A DNA stretch of 13,755 bases, taken from Pyrodictiaceae archaeon (GTDB taxonomy: Archaea; Thermoproteota; Thermoprotei_A; Sulfolobales; Pyrodictiaceae). Below, piece by piece: positions 7,318 to 13,755 of the stretch. The notes beneath the pieces are model-generated. The model was not told the origin of the DNA. It saw only the letters and a list, made by a program, of their open reading frames with translations, and did no database searches. The translations under genes were made by a program, and so were the position numbers. The stretch's first letter is position 1. Every line of letters starts with the position of its first letter. The stretch is taken from positions 916 through 14,670 of the forward strand of contig JALTZQ010000079.1 in the NCBI GenBank assembly GCA_027046105.1. Direction: 5' to 3'.

Positions 7318-7406
7318 CAGATGATGAACCTTCCCCTCAAAGGAGAGATGACGAGAATAAGGAGGCCGCCGCTGAGATAGCCATGTCTCTTCGAGGTGTT
7401 CAATAA
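7318..7406 (+). other. Open -1 frame filling the gap before the UPF0282 gene
   Basis: Seen: after the TAA at 7315-7317 the -1 frame, open from about 7287, continues without a start codon as VTDDEPSPQRRDDENKEA and then AAEIAMSLRGVQ, ending at TAA 7404-7406, one base before the next ATG. It looks like a charged, protein-like tail. It would extend the upstream protein by about 30 residues if one base were missing from the A-run at 7312-7314 or if ribosomes slipped. Alternatively the gap holds a small RNA: ATGATGA at 7321-7327 and CTGA near 7373-7376 resemble C and D boxes. Both readings are inference. Confidence 0.35.
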
Positions 7407-7407
7407 T

Positions 7408-8304
7408 ATGGAAATGAAGATCAAAATCATTGGTGCCGATAGTATGGGAGTACGATCTATGGCTTGTGTAGTCGAGGCTGGTGGCATCAAAATATTCATT
7501 GATCCTGGTGTAAGTTTTGCACCGCGAAGATATGGGCTTCCCCCACATCCTCTCGAGATCGCACGTTTAGAGGAAGTGCAATACTCTATCATGAAAGAGC
7601 TTGAGGACACAGACATAGTGATAATATCTCATTACCACTATGATCATTACTTATACCGTCAAGAACATATAGGGGTCTATAGTAAAAAGAAGTTGATAGT
7701 TAAACATCCCCTATTCGATATAAATTTAAGTCAAAAGCTAAGAGCGCATAGGTTTCTAAAGAAGCATGGAGTAGAACTCATTGCAGACGAAGTTATCTAT
7801 GGTGATAACAGGATTATAAAACTAGACGATAATATCGTTATTGCCATCTCTGCACCAGTACCACATGGTCCCGATGGAACGTCGCTAGGCAAGGTGATAA
7901 TGACCCTTATTGAGTGTTGCGGGTACCGCTTTGTACACGCCTCCGATGTGCAAGGACCCATGAACGAAGCTGCCTTACGTGTGTTAGAAAAGTGGCATCC
8001 CGACGTTGTGTTTATCAGTGGCCCTCCCATATACTTCGGAGAGGAGAAGGTTACGAAAAACGATATCAATCGTGGATTGAAAAGTCTCGCATACCTTGCA
8101 AAGCTTGTAAGCGAGCTACTCATAGTAGATCACCATATGGCACGTAGTCTGGATTACAAACAGGTTTTAGCTAGGATTATAGGAAGCGAGTATAAGTCGC
8201 GTGTAGTCTCTGCTGCAGAGTTCATGGGTGTTCCCTTTGAACCACTTGAAGCCCTCAGAAAAAGGCTCTGGAATGAAAGCAAAAAGGCCCCTAATAGTGA
8301 TTGA
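7408..8304 (+). CDS. UPF0282-type metallo-beta-lactamase-fold protein
   Basis: Seen: 298 residues of metallo-hydrolase fold. The first strands (KIKIIGADSMGVRSMACVVE) lead to FIDPGVSF, the metal-binding HYHYDH motif at residues 75-80, a His in APVPHGPDG, Asp in VHASDVQGP, and a late DHHMARS (two adjacent histidines). The SDVQGP, FISGPPIYF and VDHH blocks are those of the archaeal UPF0282 family, whose substrate is unknown; relatives hydrolyse RNA, DNA or small phosphoesters. Start: GTG 7396 and ATG 7414 are in frame, but ATG 7408 is preceded nine bases away by GAGGTG (7393-7398). It is cotranscribed with metG and the methyltransferase gene, whose start lies inside its end (32-base overlap). 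The translation context suggests an RNA-related role, which is inference. Confidence 0.85.
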   Translation: MEMKIKIIGADSMGVRSMACVVEAGGIKIFIDPGVSFAPRRYGLPPHPLEIARLEEVQYSIMKELEDTDIVIISHYHYDHYLYRQEHIGVYSKKKLIVKHPLFDINLSQKLRAHRFLKKHGVELIADEVIYGDNRIIKLDDNIVIAISAPVPHGPDGTSLGKVIMTLIECCGYRFVHASDVQGPMNEAALRVLEKWHPDVVFISGPPIYFGEEKVTKNDINRGLKSLAYLAKLVSELLIVDHHMARSLDYKQVLARIIGSEYKSRVVSAAEFMGVPFEPLEALRKRLWNESKKAPNSD

Positions 8305-8920
8305 ACACCTCGAAGACATAGTTTCTAAGTGGCTATGGGCTGAATATAAGCATGCAGCCAACATTGCAAAAGACAAGTTAGTACTAACAAATGCCCATAG
8401 TGGATTATGCGGCCTTGTAATACGGGAACTCAAAATACCATGTTATAGTGAAAGTATTGTTAAGCTTCAAGGCGTACTATATTCTACCCCTGAAAAAGTA
8501 GTCATTCTCGATCCCCAAGCCAAGGATACACTAAAGCCCCATGAAGCAAGAAGAGCAGATATCATCGTTGTAGGTGGGATACTAGGTGATCATCCTCCCC
8601 GAGGAAGAACACGACAACTCTTGTCATCTAGGATGCCTAAATCACTAAAGAGGAATATCGGAAAATGGCAATTCAGCATTGATGGCGCAGTTTATATTGC
8701 TCTCGAAATAGTGAAAGGACGTAGTCTCGAAGAAATTCCAGTAGTGAAAGGCTATAAGTTAATAGTAAGGTGGGACTACAACCTCGATATTGAAGTTGAA
8801 CTACCCTATGCATATCCTCTCGTTAATGGAAAACCCCTTCTGGCACCAGAGCTACCACGGCTTCTCGCAACAGGCCTAGCATATGAGGAATATAAGCTCA
8901 ATAAGCAGTTACTAAGATGA
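8273..8920 (+). CDS. Sfm1-like SPOUT methyltransferase (PF04252)
   Basis: Function by family: S-adenosylmethionine-dependent SPOUT (trefoil-knot) methyltransferase. The yeast member Sfm1 methylates an arginine of ribosomal protein Rps3; archaeal members have usually been labelled predicted RNA methyltransferases. Seen: 215 residues, opening with VIEHLEDIVSKWLWAEY, which parallels the IIEHMEE...EY start of Sfm1. The shared block has ILDPQAKDTLKPHEARRAD followed by VVGGILGDHPPRGRTRQL (the GGILGDHPPR...T knot motif at about residues 101-113) and LPYAYPLVNGKPLLAPEL near the end. Start: the frame opens at GTG 8228, but residues before ATG 8273 have no family counterpart. It overlaps the UPF0282 gene by 32 bases and is the last gene of the metG run. 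Its stop overlaps the convergent minus-strand gene by nine bases. The target here could be archaeal S3; that is inference. Confidence 0.88.
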   Translation: MKAKRPLIVIEHLEDIVSKWLWAEYKHAANIAKDKLVLTNAHSGLCGLVIRELKIPCYSESIVKLQGVLYSTPEKVVILDPQAKDTLKPHEARRADIIVVGGILGDHPPRGRTRQLLSSRMPKSLKRNIGKWQFSIDGAVYIALEIVKGRSLEEIPVVKGYKLIVRWDYNLDIEVELPYAYPLVNGKPLLAPELPRLLATGLAYEEYKLNKQLLR

Positions 8921-9229
8921 GAGAAAGGCTACGATTAGGTTCCAGACTATTATGTACGTGAGAAACCAACCTGCAAGATAGGAAAACACAGCCGTAGTAT
9001 ATGCAGCTCTACCCTTGAGTATAGTATACTTTTTTGCTATAGCTAAGCTACTAGTATAATACAGTAATACGCCGGCTAATACTGCTAATATGCAGCCCAA
9101 GCCTGGGAGAAACGCTAATAGTGCTGATACCGTACCAGCCATAAGCGAGAATACAATGCGTAAGAGTGATGCCGAGAAACGTGCTCGTAAGAACTCTACT
9201 GCTTCACTTATGCGGTCTGGGCGGCTCAA
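8912..9229 (-). CDS. Three-helix membrane protein, EMC6-like
   Basis: Seen: 105 residues. A short charged N-terminus (residues 1-20) precedes three hydrophobic segments at about 22-41, 43-65 and 79-103. Compared from memory with human EMC6, several features line up: Arg then S-L-x-AG-T before TM1, a G-L-G turn into TM2, a basic loop (AKKY...KGR), and GWFLTYIIVW in TM3 against GLFTYVLFW. Length and topology also fit. EMC6 is a subunit of the eukaryotic membrane protein insertase complex EMC, and archaeal homologues are known. Start: GTG 9238 is in frame, but TTG 9229 has AGGTGA five bases upstream, just as gcvPA does. The gene overlaps the end of rqcH by 26 bases, so it is translated from the same message. 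Other small three-helix proteins remain possible. Confidence 0.6.
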   Translation of the reverse strand: MSRPDRISEAVEFLRARFSASLLRIVFSLMAGTVSALLAFLPGLGCILAVLAGVLLYYTSSLAIAKKYTILKGRAAYTTAVFSYLAGWFLTYIIVWNLIVAFLSS

Positions 9230-11216
9230 TAGCCTCACCTTTGCGTATCGTTAATATTCTTGACGGGCCTGGTATTCGCATGCGCAATTCCTCATTACTC
9301 AAGGCTTCAATATAGGCTTTATGGTCCTCTATGGCCATTTTTCGGAAGACACTACGAAGCCTGGAAGCAATCTTCGATGGATCAATCTCACCGGGTATGA
9401 GTATTGCATAGTATAGTGCACGTTTTCTGACAAGATGTTCTGGGCCAACAATTACTATTGGTGCATCATTATCAATGTTTACACCAAGAGCAAGTCTTAG
9501 TTCAACACCACGTATGTAATTCCTTTTACCATAAACCATGAATGCGCCCTTAGCCAAGTATTCACCAGAAGGCGGAGACTTCGATACCTGGCTACCCCAT
9601 GCCCAGTAGACGTCTACAGAGGCTATACCAGTTTTCCATGCTTTAGAGAAGCACGCAGCCAATGTTGCTGCATCACGAAGGTCTTGCGTTGGTGGTGTTT
9701 TACCATTCGTAAACAATACTACTGCTGCGCCCCCATGAACCTCTGCATGCATGAAAATATTCTTGTCATTAAGATACCTCTTGACTATTGACTCGTTTTG
9801 ACTAGCATCCCTACCTCCAATAGCTAACAGCCAGTTAGTCGTAAATAACCAGTGATACTTTTCATACCATTCTTTTCGCCTTATGAGGGCCCTTACCTTC
9901 TCAGATTCAATTCTTATGCTGCGCTCCAACTCATTCCGCTTCTTCTTAAGTTCCTCTAAAATCTTTTGTGCACGCTCGATTTTACTTTGAAGTTCGCCTA
10001 TACGCTTGTAGAGCCCTACTATTTGATCATAAGGGTCTTCGCTAATGTAAAGCTCTACTATATCATCACCAAGAGTTACCTTGTACACACCACGTGAAGG
10101 CTCTACATCAACAACATTTTTACAGTTTCCAACTATGAATGGCCAACCATATTGTTCGCGAAACTTGTTAACACACTCATGTATCTTATAGAGTTCATTT
10201 ATCCTCTGCGATAACGTCTCCGCTATTTTTGATAAACGCTTAACCTTTTCCTCGTTATCCCTTATGTTTTCGAGTGTTTTCTCTATGGCTCTATTAAGTT
10301 TCTGCTCTTCTTCCTTGAGCTTTTTGAGGATGCTACCTGCTATTGCAGAACGTGCCACTCTTACAAAATATTCATCAAATCCACGCATAATATCATCGTA
10401 GGTTTTAATCTTGAACTGATATGCCTCGCGTAACCCTATAGGATTAAACGGTGTTATGCTCAGGGGAGTCTCTTCATCACTAATTATCATGTACGATTTT
10501 CCGCTATTACGTGACTCATCGTATATGCTTTTTAATACTTCAACTAGTTGTTCAGCGTCTCGGAGATTGATACTATTGGGGCTACTAGTGGGACTAATAC
10601 CTATCCTATACAATGCTTCTTCGACTACCTCGCCCGGATAACCTATACCACGAACAAGTCCGCGAACTAGGTCGGGTCCGTGCTTAATAGCTTCCATTAC
10701 TATTCTAGCATCTAGTTCGTTGGGGTGTATTGTCCGACTTGGTGGTGGGGTATATTTTGTACCACGTGTAATTACTCTATCTTTCATCTTCCTTTGTTCA
10801 GTCGCATGGATTATCTTATTGTCGTTACCGACTAGCGCAATAACTCCTCTTGGTACCACTTCAACCACGAGTTTTCTACTATTCGAGAATTCTATGTAGA
10901 TTATTCTATCGAATTCGTATTGCTTAACATCGGTAATTATTGAGTCACGCAAATGTTTTCTAAATCCCATTATTAGGGGGGATGGTATCCCTTTCTCTAC
11001 AATATCATAGCTAGTTAAATGGAAGCGTACTGCTGGTTCAGCTATGAGATTACCACTGACATGCTTTCCTTTCACTTTTATTAGTATCGAGTCCTCAATA
11101 CCATATACGTTTACTACACGCATGGGAAGCATTTGTTGAAGTCTATATACAACAGCTGCTATATCAAATGATGTCATTGCTGTTTTTTGTTTAATCAATA
11201 CTTTTACACCATCCAT
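9204..11216 (-). CDS. rqcH: RqcH / NEMF-family ribosome quality-control factor
   Basis: Function: binds split large ribosomal subunits carrying stalled peptidyl-tRNA and, in bacteria and eukaryotes, directs C-terminal tailing of the nascent chain. Seen: 670 residues with full domain order. NFACT-N begins at the conserved MTSFDIAAVVYRL (residues 14-26) and includes the FDR dyad D103/R104 (counterpart of the essential D97/R98 of Bacillus RqcH). A helix-hairpin-helix region lies near 165-230. Two long charged coiled-coil arms run about 295-350 and 403-450, and the NFACT-R (DUF814) domain about 458-575 has NWLLAIGGRDASQNE and HAEVHGGA. ATG 11216 has no good ribosome binding site, but a TATA box about 25 bases before the predicted start of a nearly leaderless message supports it. 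Followed by the overlapping membrane-protein gene. Confidence 0.95.
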   Translation of the reverse strand: MDGVKVLIKQKTAMTSFDIAAVVYRLQQMLPMRVVNVYGIEDSILIKVKGKHVSGNLIAEPAVRFHLTSYDIVEKGIPSPLIMGFRKHLRDSIITDVKQYEFDRIIYIEFSNSRKLVVEVVPRGVIALVGNDNKIIHATEQRKMKDRVITRGTKYTPPPSRTIHPNELDARIVMEAIKHGPDLVRGLVRGIGYPGEVVEEALYRIGISPTSSPNSINLRDAEQLVEVLKSIYDESRNSGKSYMIISDEETPLSITPFNPIGLREAYQFKIKTYDDIMRGFDEYFVRVARSAIAGSILKKLKEEEQKLNRAIEKTLENIRDNEEKVKRLSKIAETLSQRINELYKIHECVNKFREQYGWPFIVGNCKNVVDVEPSRGVYKVTLGDDIVELYISEDPYDQIVGLYKRIGELQSKIERAQKILEELKKKRNELERSIRIESEKVRALIRRKEWYEKYHWLFTTNWLLAIGGRDASQNESIVKRYLNDKNIFMHAEVHGGAAVVLFTNGKTPPTQDLRDAATLAACFSKAWKTGIASVDVYWAWGSQVSKSPPSGEYLAKGAFMVYGKRNYIRGVELRLALGVNIDNDAPIVIVGPEHLVRKRALYYAILIPGEIDPSKIASRLRSVFRKMAIEDHKAYIEALSNEELRMRIPGPSRILTIRKGEAIEPPRPHK

Positions 11217-11230
11217 TGCCTATTAATTGG

Positions 11231-11250
11231 GGCTGCAGCCATATATTGTA
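11231..11250. promoter_or_regulatory. Divergent rqcH/priL promoter with adjacent palindrome
   Basis: AATATAT on the minus strand (11247-11241) sits about 25 bases from a transcription start near 11219, giving rqcH a nearly leaderless message. On the plus strand the same ATATATT could start priL near 11270 with a ~55-base leader. The perfect 10-bp palindrome GGCTGCAGCC (11231-11240) directly abuts it on the rqcH side, a place where a bound regulator would block rqcH initiation. A second CTGCAG-centred, imperfect palindrome lies at about 11282-11296. Confidence 0.5.
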
Positions 11251-11325
11251 TTACTCAATAGGCTATGATCATCATGGATAGGGTGCTGCAGACACCTATT
11301 TGAGGGCCCTCGGTGACCAAGTACC

Positions 11326-12435
11326 ATGTACCGCTTACAAGTTATTGATGTAAGGAAGTACCCCTTTCTTGCGGATATTTCTAGTATTCTCAAATCTAGG
11401 TTTGGTATAGATGACATAGGCCTTTTCCTCACTCATAGGCAAGAATATCTCGAGTTAGGCTTGGAACGTGTTAAGAATGCAATAAGGCTAGGCAGCATCC
11501 CAGTTGAGCACATAGGAAGTGCAGAAAAGGAGGTTCTCACCTACTACACAGCGCTTATACTAGCCCGCTTATCAAGAGATAAGTGGTTGATCTCTAGGCT
11601 TGCATTGGCTGAAGCTGAACGTGCTGCTCGCTTACTCTCCACAGATGACGCTAGTGTCGTTGAAACTGTCGGTAAACGCGTTGGGCTTCAAACTATTCAA
11701 TACCATGACCCACCTCTTCGTGAGCCTATAGCACGTGTTGGCACGATGATCATTTATCGCAGTTACGAGTTCTCTATAAGCTTTGTCGAGTATGTTCGTG
11801 TAGCGTATAGGCTCATTGGGGACCCGGCGTGGAGGCCAACTAATTTACCTGTACTTAAAGGCCGCATTTACATGGATAAACAAAGGAGTGTTCGTTTAAT
11901 CAAGGAAGCCATCATGGACTATATTATAGCACAAGTAATGAAACTTGATGTAGAGCTTGTTAACGATACCCTCTCACGCTATGTAAACACGTTGGAGGAG
12001 TTTCTGTCAAAGTACCGTAGACAACGGATTAATCAAAAAGGCAAAATGAAATTGCACCAAGACGTTAGCGGGGATGCTGTTATTGAGAGATCTGCATTCC
12101 CTCCTTGTATGACGGAGCTAGTAGCAAAGCTTGAAAATGGTGAACATCTTTCACACCATGAGAGATTTGCCATAGCAACTTTTATGCTAAGAATTGGTGC
12201 ATCAATAGATGACGTTGTGGATCTCTTTCGAAACCTGCCCGACTTCAACGAACGCGTCACAAGATACCAGGTTGAACACCTAGCTGGGCTACGCGGCTCT
12301 ATGAAAAAATATTACACATATAGTTGTGAGAAGATGAAAACCCTTGGGATTTGTAGAGCAGATTGCAACACGCGTTCACCCATACAAGCATACTATAGGC
12401 TGCTACGCAGAATAGGGAAAGACAGCGAGTCTTAA
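11326..12435 (+). CDS. priL: DNA primase large subunit PriL
   Basis: Function: regulatory subunit of the archaeal/eukaryotic-type primase; with PriS it starts DNA strands at the replication fork. Seen: 369 residues, usual size. The N-terminal helical domain is variable. The C-terminal Fe-S domain is clear: FPPCMTELVAKLENGEHLSH, RFAIATFMLRIG, PDFNERVTRYQVEHLAG and YSCEKMKTLGICRADC. The protein has exactly four cysteines, C261, C334, C343 and C347, matching the four ligands of the conserved 4Fe-4S cluster. ATG 11326 follows GGTGA (11312-11316) by nine bases. The catalytic subunit PriS is not in this window. Followed 46 bases later by the S25e gene, probably in the same transcript. Divergent from rqcH. 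Confidence 0.95.
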   Translation: MYRLQVIDVRKYPFLADISSILKSRFGIDDIGLFLTHRQEYLELGLERVKNAIRLGSIPVEHIGSAEKEVLTYYTALILARLSRDKWLISRLALAEAERAARLLSTDDASVVETVGKRVGLQTIQYHDPPLREPIARVGTMIIYRSYEFSISFVEYVRVAYRLIGDPAWRPTNLPVLKGRIYMDKQRSVRLIKEAIMDYIIAQVMKLDVELVNDTLSRYVNTLEEFLSKYRRQRINQKGKMKLHQDVSGDAVIERSAFPPCMTELVAKLENGEHLSHHERFAIATFMLRIGASIDDVVDLFRNLPDFNERVTRYQVEHLAGLRGSMKKYYTYSCEKMKTLGICRADCNTRSPIQAYYRLLRRIGKDSES

Positions 12436-12481
12436 ATTAAGGGTCTTGTCCTAGTGTGCAAGGAGTATGGGGTGAATAAAA

Positions 12482-12709
12482 GTGTCTGAACGAGCCAGAG
12501 AATTCACAGTCTTCATACCCGAAGGACTTTACAAGAGAATAGCCAGAGAGGTAGTGAATGAGAAATATGTGACGCCATACCTCCTAGCAGAGAAATATAA
12601 TATGACCATCAGCCTTGCCAAGAGGGTTATCCGTAGACTCGTAAAAGAAGGTATATTGATTGAATATGCTCATAACCGTAGAGCACCAATATACGTACCT
12701 AAAAAGTAA
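12482..12709 (+). CDS. rps25e: Ribosomal protein S25e, short form
   Basis: Function: small-subunit ribosomal protein of archaea and eukaryotes with a winged-helix fold, near the subunit head. Seen: 75 residues. EKYVTPYLLAEKYNMTISLA, KRVIRRLVKEGILIEYAHNR and RAPIYV match the S25e core, with the typical TP-x-LA, SIS/TIS-LAK and NRR-x-x-IYV motifs. The lysine-rich N-terminal tail of 30-40 residues found in most archaeal S25e is missing, and a stop codon just upstream in frame rules out a longer start here. GTG 12482 has GGGGTGA ending six bases before it, a strong ribosome binding site, so the short form is the real product. Placed between priL and nucS on the same strand. Confidence 0.88.
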   Translation: MSERAREFTVFIPEGLYKRIAREVVNEKYVTPYLLAEKYNMTISLAKRVIRRLVKEGILIEYAHNRRAPIYVPKK

Positions 12710-12787
12710 TTACTGGTGCTAATAGTTATTGGAGATTAAACCTTCTTTCTGTAATGGTATGTTAAACGGTATCCTACACTTATTACT

Positions 12788-13624
12788 TTGACATATCCCG
12801 AGCTATATAGGGAGTCTCTTGTGCAGGTAGAGGTACACAAACCCAACGATGTAAAGAAGGCTGCATCACTTATTGAGAAAGGTGTAACACATAAACTCTT
12901 CCTTGTCATCCTCGGTAGTTGTAGTGTTGTGTATGAAGGAAGAGGGGCTAGTAAGATCGGAAAAGGTGAACGGTTAATAGTTATTAAACCCGATGGCGCA
13001 ATTTTAGTGCATAGGCCTACAGGTTATTCTCCCGTGAACTGGCAGCCAGAGAGTAAAGTCATCACTATTGAGGCTAGAGATAATGAGCTTGTAGTACGTA
13101 GCATACGTGAAAGACCGCGTGAGCTGCTTGAGATATTGTTTGATAGAATCGATTTAATTATCTTGGTTAGAGATATGCGTGACCATGCGGAGTTCATAGA
13201 GTATCTCGATGAACATGAGATACGTGACTATCTAGCAAAGCATCCTGAACTAATAGAGCCGGGTTTACGTATTATCAGGGTTGAGAAACCTATAGAGCCG
13301 GGTTTCGTAGACCTCTATGCAATGGATTCGAAGGGGAGATATGTTGTAATTGAAATAAAGCGGGTAACAGCAGGTAGGGATGCTGTCCTTCAGCTTAAAC
13401 GCTACATAGATGCTTTTAAGAAAATCAATAAGAATGCTGAGATTCGTGGCATCCTTATCGCACCCTCAATAAGTAAACAAGCATTAAGTATGCTTTACGG
13501 ACTTGGCCTAGAATATCGAGAAATAAACTTGGAGAAGCTCTATCGACTCGTAAGAGAGGAGAGAAAGTATAAGATTAGTGGCAGTTTACTCAATTTTCTT
13601 GCGGCGTCTAAGCAATCTAAGTGA
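12788..13624 (+). CDS. nucS: Mismatch-specific endonuclease NucS/EndoMS
   Basis: Function: RecB-like nuclease that makes double-strand cuts at mismatched bases in archaea and actinobacteria lacking MutS/MutL; first described as a flap endonuclease. Seen: 278 residues. The N-terminal beta dimerisation domain contains VYEGRGASKIGKGERLIVIK, DGAILVH and the conserved VNWQPES with Trp85. The C-terminal nuclease domain has the catalytic set Asp175 in PGFVDLYAMD, Glu189/Lys191 in VVIEIKR and Gln202 in AVLQLKRY. The C-terminus SGSLLNFL (264-271) resembles a PCNA-binding box but has Ser in place of Gln. Start: TTG 12788 has no ribosome binding site. A TTAAAC about 25 bases upstream suggests a leaderless transcript. 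Its last 39 bases overlap a convergent gene. Confidence 0.93.
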   Translation: MTYPELYRESLVQVEVHKPNDVKKAASLIEKGVTHKLFLVILGSCSVVYEGRGASKIGKGERLIVIKPDGAILVHRPTGYSPVNWQPESKVITIEARDNELVVRSIRERPRELLEILFDRIDLIILVRDMRDHAEFIEYLDEHEIRDYLAKHPELIEPGLRIIRVEKPIEPGFVDLYAMDSKGRYVVIEIKRVTAGRDAVLQLKRYIDAFKKINKNAEIRGILIAPSISKQALSMLYGLGLEYREINLEKLYRLVREERKYKISGSLLNFLAASKQSK

Positions 13625-13755
13625 CTTTTCAAATCTACATAGCGCTGCAGATTCCTCGTCATACTCTTTTATAACTCCAGCTACCAATAGTAAATATAAG
13701 CAGGCATCAAGTGACTCAAGGAATAGCTTTGTGTCAAGTACCCATGTCTTACCCA
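13586..13755 (-). CDS. Unidentified protein, C-terminal end only
   Basis: Seen: on the minus strand the sequence is open from the window edge to TAA at 13588-13586, giving 55 residues: KTWVLDTKLFLESLDACLYL, then LLVAGVIKEYDEESAALCRF and a basic helix ending LRLLRRRKKIE. It has the amphipathic, charged composition of real coding sequence, and it is the only long open frame in the 130 bases after nucS. It overlaps the convergent end of nucS by 39 bases. The start and most of the protein lie outside the window, so no family can be assigned. Confidence 0.6.
   Translation of the reverse strand, partial: GKTWVLDTKLFLESLDACLYLLLVAGVIKEYDEESAALCRFEKSLRLLRRRKKIE

Noticed and set aside
7321..7380. Tiny ORF MMNLPLKGEMTRIRRPPLR in the gap after the metG-linked gene
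   Set aside because: Only 19 codons and no ribosome binding site. The competing frame looks more protein-like and abuts the next start.
7914..8147. Plus-strand Cys/Arg-rich frame inside the UPF0282 gene
   Set aside because: Fully contained in a conserved gene in another frame, with low-complexity Arg/Cys composition.
1..13755. CRISPR array, insertion sequence or rRNA
   Set aside because: No regularly spaced repeats, transposase or rRNA sequence were seen in the window.

Overview
The window looks like chromosomal DNA of a hyperthermophilic crenarchaeon (Thermoproteota, probably Desulfurococcales-like). The evidence is archaeal-type methionyl-tRNA synthetase, PriL, S25e, NucS and RqcH, AT-rich TATA-type promoters, GGTGA-type ribosome binding sites, and frequent GTG and TTG starts. 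Genes are densely packed, often overlapping, and by eye about 40-45% GC. The first ~400 bases are visibly richer in GC.

Left edge (1-551): a HicB antitoxin and a truncated HicA toxin on the minus strand, an AT-rich stretch with three related short repeats, then a 3' tRNA half (anticodon loop to CCA) with no 5' half. This is the layout expected at the end of an element integrated into a tRNA gene. By the polarity of such sites the element lies to the left (with hicBA) and the old chromosome to the right. Next comes a probable small membrane-protein gene broken by a frameshift (593-740).

Middle (784-5107): gcvPA-gcvPB, the two subunits of the archaeal glycine decarboxylase, on the plus strand. 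They converge on a minus-strand pair, a PfkB-family sugar/nucleoside kinase followed by a YkgJ-type cysteine-cluster protein.

Translation block (5176-11216): a plus-strand operon of methionyl-tRNA synthetase, an unknown basic protein, a UPF0282 metallo-beta-lactamase-fold protein and an archaeal relative of yeast Sfm1 (SPOUT methyltransferase acting on ribosomal protein S3). It converges on a minus-strand pair: RqcH/NEMF, the ribosome quality-control factor, followed by a three-helix membrane protein that I read as an EMC6-like protein. That pairing of nascent-chain rescue with a membrane-insertase-like protein is the most interesting biology in the housekeeping part.

Right side (11326-13755): primase large subunit (PriL), ribosomal protein S25e and the mismatch endonuclease NucS/EndoMS on the plus strand, then the C-terminal end of an unidentified minus-strand gene overlapping the end of nucS. 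rqcH and priL diverge from a short shared promoter region. Overall the right two thirds is a housekeeping cluster for translation, its quality control, and DNA replication and repair. The left edge is accessory.
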